Source of the DNA: Burkholderiales bacterium
GTDB taxonomy: Bacteria > Pseudomonadota > Gammaproteobacteria > Burkholderiales > Burkholderiaceae_C
Length of the DNA stretch: 10,193 nucleotides
Direction: 5' to 3'
NCBI GenBank assembly: GCA_947450745.1
Contig: CANFYD010000094.1
Location: 1-10,193 of the forward strand
Both the position numbers and the translations under genes were made by a program. Every line of letters starts with the position of its first letter. Within the stretch, counting starts at the first letter, position 1. Of this stretch, positions 1-6,624 are shown in pieces. The notes beneath the pieces are model-generated. The model saw nothing but the letters and a program-made list of their open reading frames with translations, ran no database searches and was not told the DNA's origin.

Positions 1-441
1 ATGGCGGCCGATGCGTCACTGCTGGTGACCGGTGCGGCCGCTCCGGCCTGGCCCGCCCGCAGCGGTTTATCCACCGATGGCGGCGGCTACATCCAGGTCG
101 GCCCCACGCTGCAAAGCCTCAGCCACCCGTATATTCTTGCCGCCGGTGATGTGGCCGCTTACCATTCGCCGCGCCCCAAGTCCGGCGTCTACGCCGTGCG
201 CGCCGGGCCGGTGCTGGCCGCCAACCTGCGCGCGCTGTGCGCCGGCCGCAACCCGCAAGCCTGGCAGGCCCAGCAGCGCGCGCTCTACCTGATCAGCCAC
301 GGCGGACAGCAGGCGACGGCAGTCTGGGGCAATCACACCTGGAGCGGAGCTTGGAGCGCCAGCTGGCTGTGGCGCTGGAAGGACAGCATCGACCGCCGCT
401 TCATCCAAGGTTTCAAATCCAACTCCACCACCCCGCCTTGA
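1..441 (+). CDS. FAD/NAD(P)-dependent oxidoreductase of the SelD-associated type, C-terminal part (5' partial)
   Basis: This is the last 146 residues of a pyridine nucleotide-disulphide oxidoreductase related to NDH-2-like flavoproteins. The second FAD-binding motif, AAGDVAAY, is at about residues 47-54, and the stretch PRPKSGVYAVRAGP follows it, where family members contact the flavin. The end has the WRWKDSIDRRFI signature that I associate with the flavoprotein domain often found fused in front of selenophosphate synthetase (SelD). The N-terminal Rossmann GxGxxG motif is missing, so the gene must begin before the window; the ATG at base 1 is an internal Met or coincidence. Here the protein ends ten residues after the signature with no SelD domain, so it is a stand-alone version or a shortened one. 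The REP-like palindrome begins five bases after the stop. The oxidoreductase fold is well supported; the substrate is unknown. Confidence 0.8.
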   Translation: MAADASLLVTGAAAPAWPARSGLSTDGGGYIQVGPTLQSLSHPYILAAGDVAAYHSPRPKSGVYAVRAGPVLAANLRALCAGRNPQAWQAQQRALYLISHGGQQATAVWGNHTWSGAWSASWLWRWKDSIDRRFIQGFKSNSTTPP

Positions 442-445
442 AATT

Positions 446-515
446 CCGTAGGGCGGATAGCGACCCGCGAGCCGCACGGTCACGGCCCAGATGCGGATCA
501 CGATCCGCCCTACGG
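446..515. repeat. REP-like palindromic element (13-bp perfect inverted repeat)
   Basis: CCGTAGGGCGGAT at 446-458 is repeated as its exact reverse complement at 503-515, enclosing 44 bases. A second small palindrome, CGGATC-AC-GATCCG at 494-507, shares the right arm, so two hairpins would compete. The GTAGGGCGGAT...ATCCGCCCTAC arms resemble an interspersed palindrome that I recall from many beta- and gammaproteobacterial intergenic regions; that is recollection, not a search. It sits directly behind the stop of the upstream oxidoreductase gene and could protect or terminate its transcript, although no T-run follows. Confidence 0.75.
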
Positions 516-521
516 GGGACA

Positions 522-557
522 GGTGCTGGTACTGGTACTGGTACTAGTACTGGTGCT
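522..557. repeat. Hexamer microsatellite, six copies of GGTACT-like unit
   Basis: Six consecutive hexamers read GGTGCT, GGTACT three times, AGTACT and GGTGCT. The outer units carry the same variant, and GTACTAGTAC at 541-550 is a perfect palindrome. The run is in non-coding DNA between the upstream oxidoreductase gene and gor, 140 bases before the gor start. Such a run can change copy number by slippage; whether it does so here cannot be seen from one sequence. The remainder of the gap, about 558-696, shows only a weak GGCC-GCGCT-GGCC hairpin with a following T-rich stretch (638-659) and the gor ribosome binding site. Confidence 0.8.
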
Positions 558-696
558 CGCAACCAAGGTCGAAGCGTCGCTGTCGGGCAGCGAATCAACG
601 GGCCGGCGATGATGCGCGCTTGATTTTTCAACAGCACGGCCGCGCTGGCCTCCTTTTTACTTCACTGCACGACGCAAATTCCTCCAGGAACACTTC

Positions 697-2097
697 ATGA
701 CAAAACCCTATGACCTCGTTGTAATTGGTGCCGGCTCGGGCGGTGTGGCGGCATCCCGCCGGGCGGCGGCGCACGGCGCTCGGGTGCTGATCGCCGAGGC
801 GGACCGGGTCGGCGGCACTTGCGTCATCCGGGGCTGCGTACCCAAGAAACTGATGATGTATGCCGCCGGCTACGCACAAATGCTGCAAGAGGCAGCCGGC
901 TACGGTTGGACCGGCGTGAGCGGCCGCTTCGAGATGTCGCGCTGGGCCGACGCCAAGGCGTTAGAGATCGACCGGCTGGAAGGCATCTACCGCAAGATGC
1001 TGACCGATTCTGGCGTCGAACTGGCCACCGGCCACGCCAAGCTGCTGAGCCCTGGTGTGGTCGACATCTCTGGCCGCGAGGTGCAGACGCAACGGGTGCT
1101 GATTGCCAGCGGCGGCACGCCGGTTCACGACGCCTTCCCCGGCCTGGAACTGGCGATGAGCTCGAACGAAATCCTGAACCTGCGCGACCTGCCGAACTCG
1201 ATGTTGGTGATCGGCGGGGGTTATATCGCGGTCGAGTTCGCCAGCATTCTGGCCGGTCTGGGAGTGAACATCACCCTGGCCTATCGCGACACCCACCCGC
1301 TGCGCGGTTTTGATGTCGGCTTGCGCACACGCTTGGCAACAGCGCTGGCCGAGCGCGGCATCACACTGGCCCCCGGCGTCGGCTTGATAGCGCTGGAGCG
1401 CGGTGCGGCCGGTTTTGAGCTGACCCGCGCCGACGGTTCGGTGCTGACCGCAGACGCGGTGCTGAACGCCACCGGCCGACGCCCGAACACGGCCGGGCTG
1501 GGCTTGACCGAGGCCGGTGTGGAACTTGATGCTTATGGTGCCATCGCGGTCAACGCGGACAGCCGCAGCAGCGCCGCCGGCATCTGGGCGATTGGCGACG
1601 TGACCAACCGGGTCAACCTGACGCCGGTCGCCATCGCCGAAGGACGGGCCTTTTCCGACACCGAGTTCAGCACCCGGCCGGTGCGCGTCGATCACCGCTT
1701 GATCGCCAGCGCCGTGTTCACCGACCCGACGATTGCCAGCGTCGGTCTGTCCGAAGCCGACGCGCTGAAGCTGGGGCCGGTCGATGTCTACGAGTCGGAT
1801 TTCAGGCCGATGAAAACCGCCTTCACCGGCAGCAACCAGCGCAGCTATATGAAGCTGGTGGTCGATGGGCTGAGCGAGCGGGTGCTTGGCGTCCACATGA
1901 TCGGGGCCGACGCGCCAGAGATCGTGCAGAGCCTGGCCGTGGCGCTGACCTGCGGTGCCACCAAGCGCGACTTCGACCGCACGATCGCTGTCCACCCGAC
2001 AGCAGCCGAGGAGTTCGTGCTGATGCGCGAACCGGTGCGCCGCCACGTGCTGCCGGCCGCCACCGCTACACCGACAGCTACCGCCACCGCGCTTTGA
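697..2097 (+). CDS. gor: Glutathione-disulfide reductase
   Basis: A cytoplasmic FAD enzyme that reduces glutathione disulphide to glutathione with NADPH. The 466-residue length is normal for the family. The FAD motif GAGSGG is at residues 11-16. The redox-active disulphide is C42/C47 in GGTCVIRGCVPKK, the form typical of glutathione reductases. The NADPH Rossmann motif GGGYIAVE is at 173-180, and R197 and R203 match the two arginines that give NADPH preference in E. coli Gor. The second FAD motif IGDV is at 299-302. The C-terminal catalytic HPTAAEE is at 433-439, with His433 and Glu438. The ATG at 697 is preceded by AGGA at 686-689, a well-spaced ribosome binding site, and begins directly at the FAD domain. 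The last 13 residues (454-466) are an Ala/Thr repeat tail, AATATPTATATAL, not expected in the family core. It appears monocistronic, with a candidate terminator behind it. Confidence 0.96.
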   Translation: MTKPYDLVVIGAGSGGVAASRRAAAHGARVLIAEADRVGGTCVIRGCVPKKLMMYAAGYAQMLQEAAGYGWTGVSGRFEMSRWADAKALEIDRLEGIYRKMLTDSGVELATGHAKLLSPGVVDISGREVQTQRVLIASGGTPVHDAFPGLELAMSSNEILNLRDLPNSMLVIGGGYIAVEFASILAGLGVNITLAYRDTHPLRGFDVGLRTRLATALAERGITLAPGVGLIALERGAAGFELTRADGSVLTADAVLNATGRRPNTAGLGLTEAGVELDAYGAIAVNADSRSSAAGIWAIGDVTNRVNLTPVAIAEGRAFSDTEFSTRPVRVDHRLIASAVFTDPTIASVGLSEADALKLGPVDVYESDFRPMKTAFTGSNQRSYMKLVVDGLSERVLGVHMIGADAPEIVQSLAVALTCGATKRDFDRTIAVHPTAAEEFVLMREPVRRHVLPAATATPTATATAL

Positions 2098-2114
2098 CCC
2101 AACGGCCCGAAGTT

Positions 2115-2133
2115 GCCCGCAGCGGGCGCTTTT
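2115..2133 (+). terminator. Candidate intrinsic terminator after gor
   Basis: GCCCGC-A-GCGGGC at 2115-2127 folds as a compact GC-only hairpin (realistically a four-pair stem with a five-base loop) and is followed by GC and TTTT at 2130-2133. It starts 18 bases after the gor stop. The stem and T-run are short, so strength is uncertain. Confidence 0.5.
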
Positions 2134-2173
2134 GACCAGACTGCGGCGAGTGACGCTACCGTAACAAAATCCG

Positions 2174-2202
2174 GGCGGCCAGCCAAACCGGCTGACACCG
2201 CC
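2174..2202 (+). promoter_or_regulatory. Two-part hairpin in the leader of the binding-protein/kinase operon
   Basis: GGCGG (2174-2178) pairs with CCGCC (2198-2202), and inside it CAGCC (2180-2184) pairs with GGCTG (2190-2194) around a loop AAACC. The structure ends 35 bases before the start codon of the binding-protein gene. There is no T-run, so it is not an obvious terminator. A role in translation or mRNA stability is only a possibility. No clear sigma-70 promoter is recognisable in 2098-2237. Confidence 0.3.
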
Positions 2203-2237
2203 TGGATAATCGCGGCAAGAAAATCACCGCGCCCGTC

Positions 2238-3059
2238 ATGCAAATCTCCGCCCGTCGAATATTTTTAGCCTTAGCACTGGGTTTTGCCAGCTGGGGCAGC
2301 TGGGCCCAAACGCCCGCCGTCTTCAAACTGGGCATCGCGCCGCACACCAGTGCCCGGGTCATTCTGGAGATGTACCAGCCGCTGCGCATGCACTTGGAAA
2401 AAGCATTGGGCGTGCCGGTCGATGTGGTGACCGCGCAGGACTTCACCGAGTTCGCCCGGCGCATGCTGCGCCAGGAATACGACATCGCCGTCACTACCGG
2501 TCACCAAGCCCGCTTGGCTCAGACCGATGGCGAGTACGCGCCCCTGCTCACCTACAACGCCGACTTCCGGGCCGTCGCCCTGGTCCCCGGTGCCAGCAAA
2601 CTGAAGAGTGCCAAGGATCTGATCGGCAAACCGGTGCTGGGCCTGTCCCCCACCTCGCTGGTCACCTTGTGGGGCCAGCACTGGATGACGCTGAACGGCA
2701 ACCCCGACGCACTGCGCTACGTCAGCGCCTCCGACAGCGTGGCCCGGCTGGTGCTTTCCGGTGAGGCAGCGGCTGGCTTCATTTCGCTCGCCAACTACCA
2801 AAGCCTGACCCGGGAATTGCAATCGCAGATGCGCTTTTTGGTGATCAGCGAACCGCTGGCGGGCCGGGTCTACATGCTCAACAAACGCCAAGCCGCCCGC
2901 AAGGAACAGGTCGAAGCAGCGTTGACGAGCTTTGCCAGCAGCCCAGAGGGCAAAGCCTACTTCGAGAAGTACAAACTGGAAGGCTATCGCAAGCTCAAGC
3001 CCAAAGAGCTTGAAGCGATGGAGCCTTACGCAAGGGAAGTCCGCAACTCGCTGCAATGA
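2238..3059 (+). CDS. Periplasmic phosphonate-type (PhnD-like) binding protein, probable partner of the adjacent kinase
   Basis: A 273-residue secreted solute-binding protein. Residues 1-23 are a signal peptide (RR, then a hydrophobic stretch, ending SWA before Gln24); there is no lipobox cysteine, so the mature protein should be soluble in the periplasm. The start of the mature domain, KLGIAPHTSA, the middle YDIAVTTGHQARL and the GKPVLGLSPTSLVTLW block follow the layout of the phosphate/phosphite/phosphonate binding family (PhnD-like, type II periplasmic fold). The ligand loop of true PhnD proteins, usually DPSSTSG-like, reads SPTSLVT here (residues 137-143), so the ligand may differ. No permease or ATPase gene is nearby. 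The stop overlaps the start of the hybrid kinase gene (ATGA), which points to translational coupling and a signalling role like that of TorT with TorS or LuxP with LuxQ; this is inference. No strong Shine-Dalgarno is visible; the start is chosen for the signal peptide. Confidence 0.85.
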   Translation: MQISARRIFLALALGFASWGSWAQTPAVFKLGIAPHTSARVILEMYQPLRMHLEKALGVPVDVVTAQDFTEFARRMLRQEYDIAVTTGHQARLAQTDGEYAPLLTYNADFRAVALVPGASKLKSAKDLIGKPVLGLSPTSLVTLWGQHWMTLNGNPDALRYVSASDSVARLVLSGEAAAGFISLANYQSLTRELQSQMRFLVISEPLAGRVYMLNKRQAARKEQVEAALTSFASSPEGKAYFEKYKLEGYRKLKPKELEAMEPYAREVRNSLQ

Positions 3060-5044
3060 AGCGCATGAGCTCGCGCTTCAGCTTGCCCCTGCGCTCGGTG
3101 CGCGCCCGCATGTTGCTGGCCGCCGTGGTGGTGGAGGCCGTCATGCTGACCCTGCTGGTCAGCAACAGCCTGCGCCTGATGAATGCCTATCTGTTCGAGC
3201 AAGTGGCCCTGCATGCCCAGCAGATCACGCCCATCTTGAGCGCGGCCACCATCGCGCCGCTGGCCCAGCGGGACTACGCCACCGTGCAATCGGTGCTGGA
3301 CGAAAGCCTGAGTAAAAAGGGTGTTCAGTACTTGGTGGTGGTGGACACGCAGAACAACCGTGTGGCCAGCGCCGGCTGGCCCAGCAGCAAGGCCTTGCCC
3401 AGCAACGAGCAGAAGTTCGACGACCAACTGCTGCAAGCGAACACCCCGGTCTACCACGTCCAAACGCCCATACTCAGCTACGGTCAGCGCCTGGGCACGC
3501 TCTACCTGGGCATGGACCTGCAGCACATCCTGGCTGCCCGCAAGGTCTTGCTGACGCAAGGCACGCTGATCGCCCTGGGTGAGCTGCTGCTGTCCGCCTT
3601 GCTGCTGATCGGGCTGGGCCTGTGGCTGACCCGCCATCTGGTCGACCTGACGCGCGCCAGCCGCGAGGTGACGGCGGGCAAGCTGGACCCGGCACCGGTG
3701 ACCGAGGGCGACGACGAGCTCGGTCAACTTGGCGCGGCCTTCAACACCATGTCGCGCGCCATCCACCAGCGCGTGCTCGACCTGGAGGCCGCCCGCCACC
3801 AAGCCGAGCAATCGAACCGCGCCAAAAGTGAATTCCTGGCCACCATGAGCCACGAAATTCGCACCCCCATGAACGGCGTCATGGGCATGACCGACCTGGT
3901 GCTGGACAGCTCGCTCAGCGACGAGCAACGCGAGCATCTGCTGGTGGTGAAGTCCTCGGCAGCAGCGCTGCTGAGCATCATCAACGAGCTGCTGGACTTC
4001 TCCAAAATCGAGGCCGGCAAGCTCGAACTCGACAGTATCGAATTCGAGCTGGAGCAATTGCTGCGCCATTGCCTGGCACCGCTGCGGGTTCGCGCACTGG
4101 ACAAGGGCCTGCAGTTGATCTCGACCGGGGCCGGCGCGCTCCAGCACCACTTGATCGGCGACCCCAACCGGCTGCGCCAGGTGTTGACCAACCTGCTGGG
4201 CAATGCCATCAAGTTCACCGCCACCGGCAGCGTCAGCCTCGGTTGGGAGTACCGGCCCGAGACGCTCGACAGGTCAGGGGCGCGGCAGACACCGGGTGAG
4301 CCGGGTGCAAGCGTGGCCTTGCGGTTCTGGGTCAGCGACACCGGCATCGGCATCCCCGAGGACAAGCAACGCACGGTGTTCGAGGCCTTCACCCAAGCGG
4401 ACAGCTCGACCACCCGCAACTACGGCGGCACCGGCCTGGGGCTGACCATTTCCAGCACCCTGGTACACCTGATGGGCGGTGAGATTCATCTGACCTCCAC
4501 GCCCGGGCAAGGCAGCACCTTCGAGTTCACCTTGCCCTTCATTCTTGGCATGCCGCTGGGTGGGCCACCGGCCTCGCCACCCCCCCCCCGCCAGCGCCTG
4601 CCACGGCCAAGCGAGGCGAGCGCTGCAGGCAGCACGGCCCGCACCGAACCCGCACCCCGCAGTTTGCGCGTCCTGCTGGTGGAAGACCACCCGATCAACC
4701 AGCAGTTGGCGATCAGCCTGATCGAGGGCACGGGCCACCAGGTCACGCTGGCGCAAAACGGTGAAGAAGGCCTGCAAGCCGCCATCGGCCAGCCTTTCGA
4801 TCTGGCCTTCATGGACATGCAAATGCCACTGATGGACGGGCTGCAAGCCACACGCGCCATTCGTGCCTTCGAGCGTGCCCACCAGCGCCAGCGCTTGCCC
4901 ATCATCGCCATGACAGCCAACGCCATGGCCAACGACCGCCAAGCCTGCCAAGACGCCGGCATGGACGGCTTTTTGTCCAAGCCGTTCAAAGCCGCCGAGC
5001 TGCGCGCCATGTTGAGCGATTACCAAACGCGCTTGCTCGGGTAA
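3056..5044 (+). CDS. Hybrid sensor histidine kinase (periplasmic sensor, HAMP, HisKA, HATPase, receiver)
   Basis: A 662-residue inner-membrane kinase. Membrane helix 1 is at about 19-41 and helix 2 at about 170-191, enclosing a periplasmic sensor region of about 125 residues. A HAMP linker follows (about 192-245, with DELGQLGAAFNTM). The HisKA domain carries the phosphorylated His266 in MSHEIRTPMNG. The ATPase domain shows the N box (Asn383), G1 box DTGIGIP (428-434) and G2 box GGTGLGL (457-463). A Pro-rich linker (about 500-535) joins a C-terminal receiver domain with acidic pair E543/D544, phosphoacceptor D587 in MDMQMP, T620 and K642. All catalytic residues are present. There is no Hpt domain and no response regulator beside it, so output must go through an unlinked Hpt protein or regulator. 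It overlaps the binding-protein gene by four bases. A purine-rich stretch at 3032-3039 lies too far upstream to be a good ribosome site, supporting coupled translation. The linker is encoded across a ten-C run at 4580-4589. The ligand is unknown. Confidence 0.95.
   Translation: MKRMSSRFSLPLRSVRARMLLAAVVVEAVMLTLLVSNSLRLMNAYLFEQVALHAQQITPILSAATIAPLAQRDYATVQSVLDESLSKKGVQYLVVVDTQNNRVASAGWPSSKALPSNEQKFDDQLLQANTPVYHVQTPILSYGQRLGTLYLGMDLQHILAARKVLLTQGTLIALGELLLSALLLIGLGLWLTRHLVDLTRASREVTAGKLDPAPVTEGDDELGQLGAAFNTMSRAIHQRVLDLEAARHQAEQSNRAKSEFLATMSHEIRTPMNGVMGMTDLVLDSSLSDEQREHLLVVKSSAAALLSIINELLDFSKIEAGKLELDSIEFELEQLLRHCLAPLRVRALDKGLQLISTGAGALQHHLIGDPNRLRQVLTNLLGNAIKFTATGSVSLGWEYRPETLDRSGARQTPGEPGASVALRFWVSDTGIGIPEDKQRTVFEAFTQADSSTTRNYGGTGLGLTISSTLVHLMGGEIHLTSTPGQGSTFEFTLPFILGMPLGGPPASPPPPRQRLPRPSEASAAGSTARTEPAPRSLRVLLVEDHPINQQLAISLIEGTGHQVTLAQNGEEGLQAAIGQPFDLAFMDMQMPLMDGLQATRAIRAFERAHQRQRLPIIAMTANAMANDRQACQDAGMDGFLSKPFKAAELRAMLSDYQTRLLG
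4580..4589 (+). repeat. Ten-C homopolymer inside the kinase coding sequence
   Basis: Ten consecutive C's encode part of PPPPR (residues 508-512) in the linker between the ATPase and receiver domains. Loss of one C would put translation in a frame that stops at the TGA at 4719; gain of one C would lead to the TGA at 4762. Both stops precede the phosphoacceptor codon at 4814, so either event gives a kinase without a working receiver. Confidence 0.9.
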
Positions 5045-5078
5045 GCAGCCCAGCGGGACAGCCGCTCATGTGGCTGCT
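5044..5078 (+). terminator. Nested hairpin immediately after the kinase stop
   Basis: AGCAGCC (5044-5050) pairs with GGCTGCT (5072-5078), and inside it AGCGG (5052-5056) pairs with CCGCT (5062-5066) around a five-base loop. The position at the operon end suggests termination or 3'-end protection, but no T-run follows, so it is not a classical intrinsic terminator. The rest of the roughly 310-base gap up to 5358 shows no convincing gene, RNA or promoter; small open frames in it look non-coding. Confidence 0.4.
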
Positions 5079-5358
5079 CACCGCCTACTGCCGCAGCGAC
5101 GTCCGAATTGACGCCGACGGTCGCTGTGCGATCCAGCAGAGTGCGAGCCCTGCGTTGGGTCGGTCATACTGAACCGTCGGGCTTACTTTGCATGGCTGTC
5201 AGGCGCAAGCGTTGCTCAGTGCAGGCATCGCGACGTGATATCGCCCTGCATCCGGCACAACAAAAAATCGGCGACCGCCACGCGAACCACTAGACAAGGG
5301 CGGCCGCGCACTGGTCGGCCATGCCTGACGCAGCGCGCCCCACCCACCTTGATCGAAC

Positions 5359-6498
5359 ATGGACAGCCCCTTACCACTAGCCTTGCCTTCATTTCACGAA
5401 TCCGTAAACACCATCGCCCACGTACAGCTTGGCGGCGACGCCCTGCTGCTGATTCTGTATGTCTTGGCCGCCCTGCTCTTTTCCTTTCTCTGCTCGGTCG
5501 CCGAAGCCTGTTTGCTGAGCATTTCTCCGGCCTATATTGCCGGCCTGCGTGAGCAGCATCCGGCCCGGGCGGCCCTGCTGAAAAGGCTGCGAGAAGACCA
5601 GTTGGATCGTTCACTAGCGGCGATCCTGACGGTCAACACGGTGGCGCATACGGTCGGTGCCATCGGGGCCGGCTCCAAAGCCACCGCCGTATTCGGCGAC
5701 GCCTGGTTCGGGCTGTTCTCTGCGGTGATGACGCTGCTGATCCTGTTCGCTTCCGAAATCGTTCCCAAGACGCTAGGTGCGGTCTATTGGCGGCAGCTGA
5801 GCAGGCCGGTGTCGATCTACATCAACCTGCTGATCAAGACGATGTACCCGGTGATCGTGATTTCTGAAATGCTGACTCAGTGGATATCTGGCGGCAAGAA
5901 ATCGGCCAATTTCAACCGCGAAGAATTTGTTGCGATGGCCAGCATCGGCAAGGAGCTCGGCCATCTCAGCGACCGCGAATCGAAGATCATCCACAACCTG
6001 TTCCGGCTCAAGTCGGTCGATGCCAGCGCCATCATGACGCCGCGCAATGTAGTCTCCGCAATGCAAAAAGACCTGACCGTCACGGCCGCGCTGAACTCCG
6101 ACCACATGCCCTTCTCCCGGCTGCCGATCTACACCGAGCAGCTCGACGCCGTCGTCGGCTTCGTGTTGCGCGAGGACCTGTTGATGGCCCAGGGCGCTGG
6201 CCAAGGTGAGGCCCCGATCAGCGACTATCGGAGAGAAATCATGGCCGTGCTGTCAAGTACCAGCCTGTCCAGCCTCCTCGAAACCCTGTTGCATCAAAGG
6301 CAGCACATCGCCATGGTGGTGGGCGAATACGGAGAAACCAAGGGCCTGGTGACACTGGAAGACGTGATGGAGACCTTGCTTGGCATTGAAATTCTGGACG
6401 AAGGCGACAAGATCGAAGACATGCGGCTGCTGGCACGTCAAATCTGGACCCAACGTGCCAAGCGCCACGGCATCTCGAAGGGCCGCCCCAATGAGTGA
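5359..6498 (+). CDS. CNNM (DUF21) and CBS-domain membrane protein, CorC/HlyC superfamily, lacking the CorC_HlyC domain
   Basis: A 379-residue inner-membrane protein of the CNNM/CorC superfamily, linked in known members to Mg2+/Co2+ export or homeostasis (older name: haemolysin-like). The N-terminal CNNM domain shows SVAEACLLSISP (residues 46-57), ILTVNTVAHTVGA (about 89-101) and SEIVPKT (132-138), each in or beside hydrophobic helices at about 29-53, 86-105, 118-132 and 150-175. A paired CBS region follows, with DASAIMTPR (221-229) in the first half and GEYGETKGLVTLEDVMETLLG (about 322-342) in the second; these usually bind adenine nucleotides. The protein stops about 37 residues later, so the C-terminal CorC_HlyC (transporter-associated) domain found in longer family members is absent. 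No clear ribosome site precedes the ATG; it was chosen because the first helix follows with a normal spacing. The exact ion is not deducible. Confidence 0.9.
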   Translation: MDSPLPLALPSFHESVNTIAHVQLGGDALLLILYVLAALLFSFLCSVAEACLLSISPAYIAGLREQHPARAALLKRLREDQLDRSLAAILTVNTVAHTVGAIGAGSKATAVFGDAWFGLFSAVMTLLILFASEIVPKTLGAVYWRQLSRPVSIYINLLIKTMYPVIVISEMLTQWISGGKKSANFNREEFVAMASIGKELGHLSDRESKIIHNLFRLKSVDASAIMTPRNVVSAMQKDLTVTAALNSDHMPFSRLPIYTEQLDAVVGFVLREDLLMAQGAGQGEAPISDYRREIMAVLSSTSLSSLLETLLHQRQHIAMVVGEYGETKGLVTLEDVMETLLGIEILDEGDKIEDMRLLARQIWTQRAKRHGISKGRPNE

Positions 6499-6556
6499 CG
6501 AATTTGTCCAGCCGTACTGATACGACGCAAGCAAGTCGAAGTGAATCCCATCAAAT

Positions 6557-6575
6557 GCAAATAATTCTTATTCGC
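6557..6575. promoter_or_regulatory. Probable Fur box upstream of the TonB receptor
   Basis: The 19-bp site GCAAATAATTCTTATTCGC is an imperfect palindrome, GC.AATAA...TTATT.GC, and matches the E. coli Fur consensus at 11 of 19 positions by my count. It is an AT-rich island in GC-rich DNA, 50-113 bases before the candidate starts of an iron-siderophore receptor gene, exactly where Fur would block transcription. Just downstream is the direct repeat GTAAAC-TTAT-GTAAAC (6578-6593); TAAACT at 6579-6584 is a possible weak -10 element that would place the Fur site over the promoter. Confidence 0.72.
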
Positions 6576-6624
6576 GTGTAAACTTATGTAAACCAGCCAG
6601 CCTTTCGATCCGGTCAGCCAGCCA

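Noticed and set aside
1..3. ATG at the first base as a true start codon
   Set aside because: The translation begins in the C-terminal half of the oxidoreductase and lacks the first FAD motif.
961..2046. 361-residue open frame on the minus strand opposite gor
   Set aside because: It is a shadow frame in GC-rich DNA; the composition is Gln/His/Gly-rich without motifs, while the plus strand encodes a clear Gor.
3026..4150. 374-residue open frame on the minus strand opposite the kinase
   Set aside because: Low-complexity shadow translation; the opposite strand has all kinase motifs.
5108..5293. 61-residue open frame in the gap before the CNNM gene
   Set aside because: No ribosome site, no family resemblance, Arg-rich composition as expected from random GC-rich sequence.
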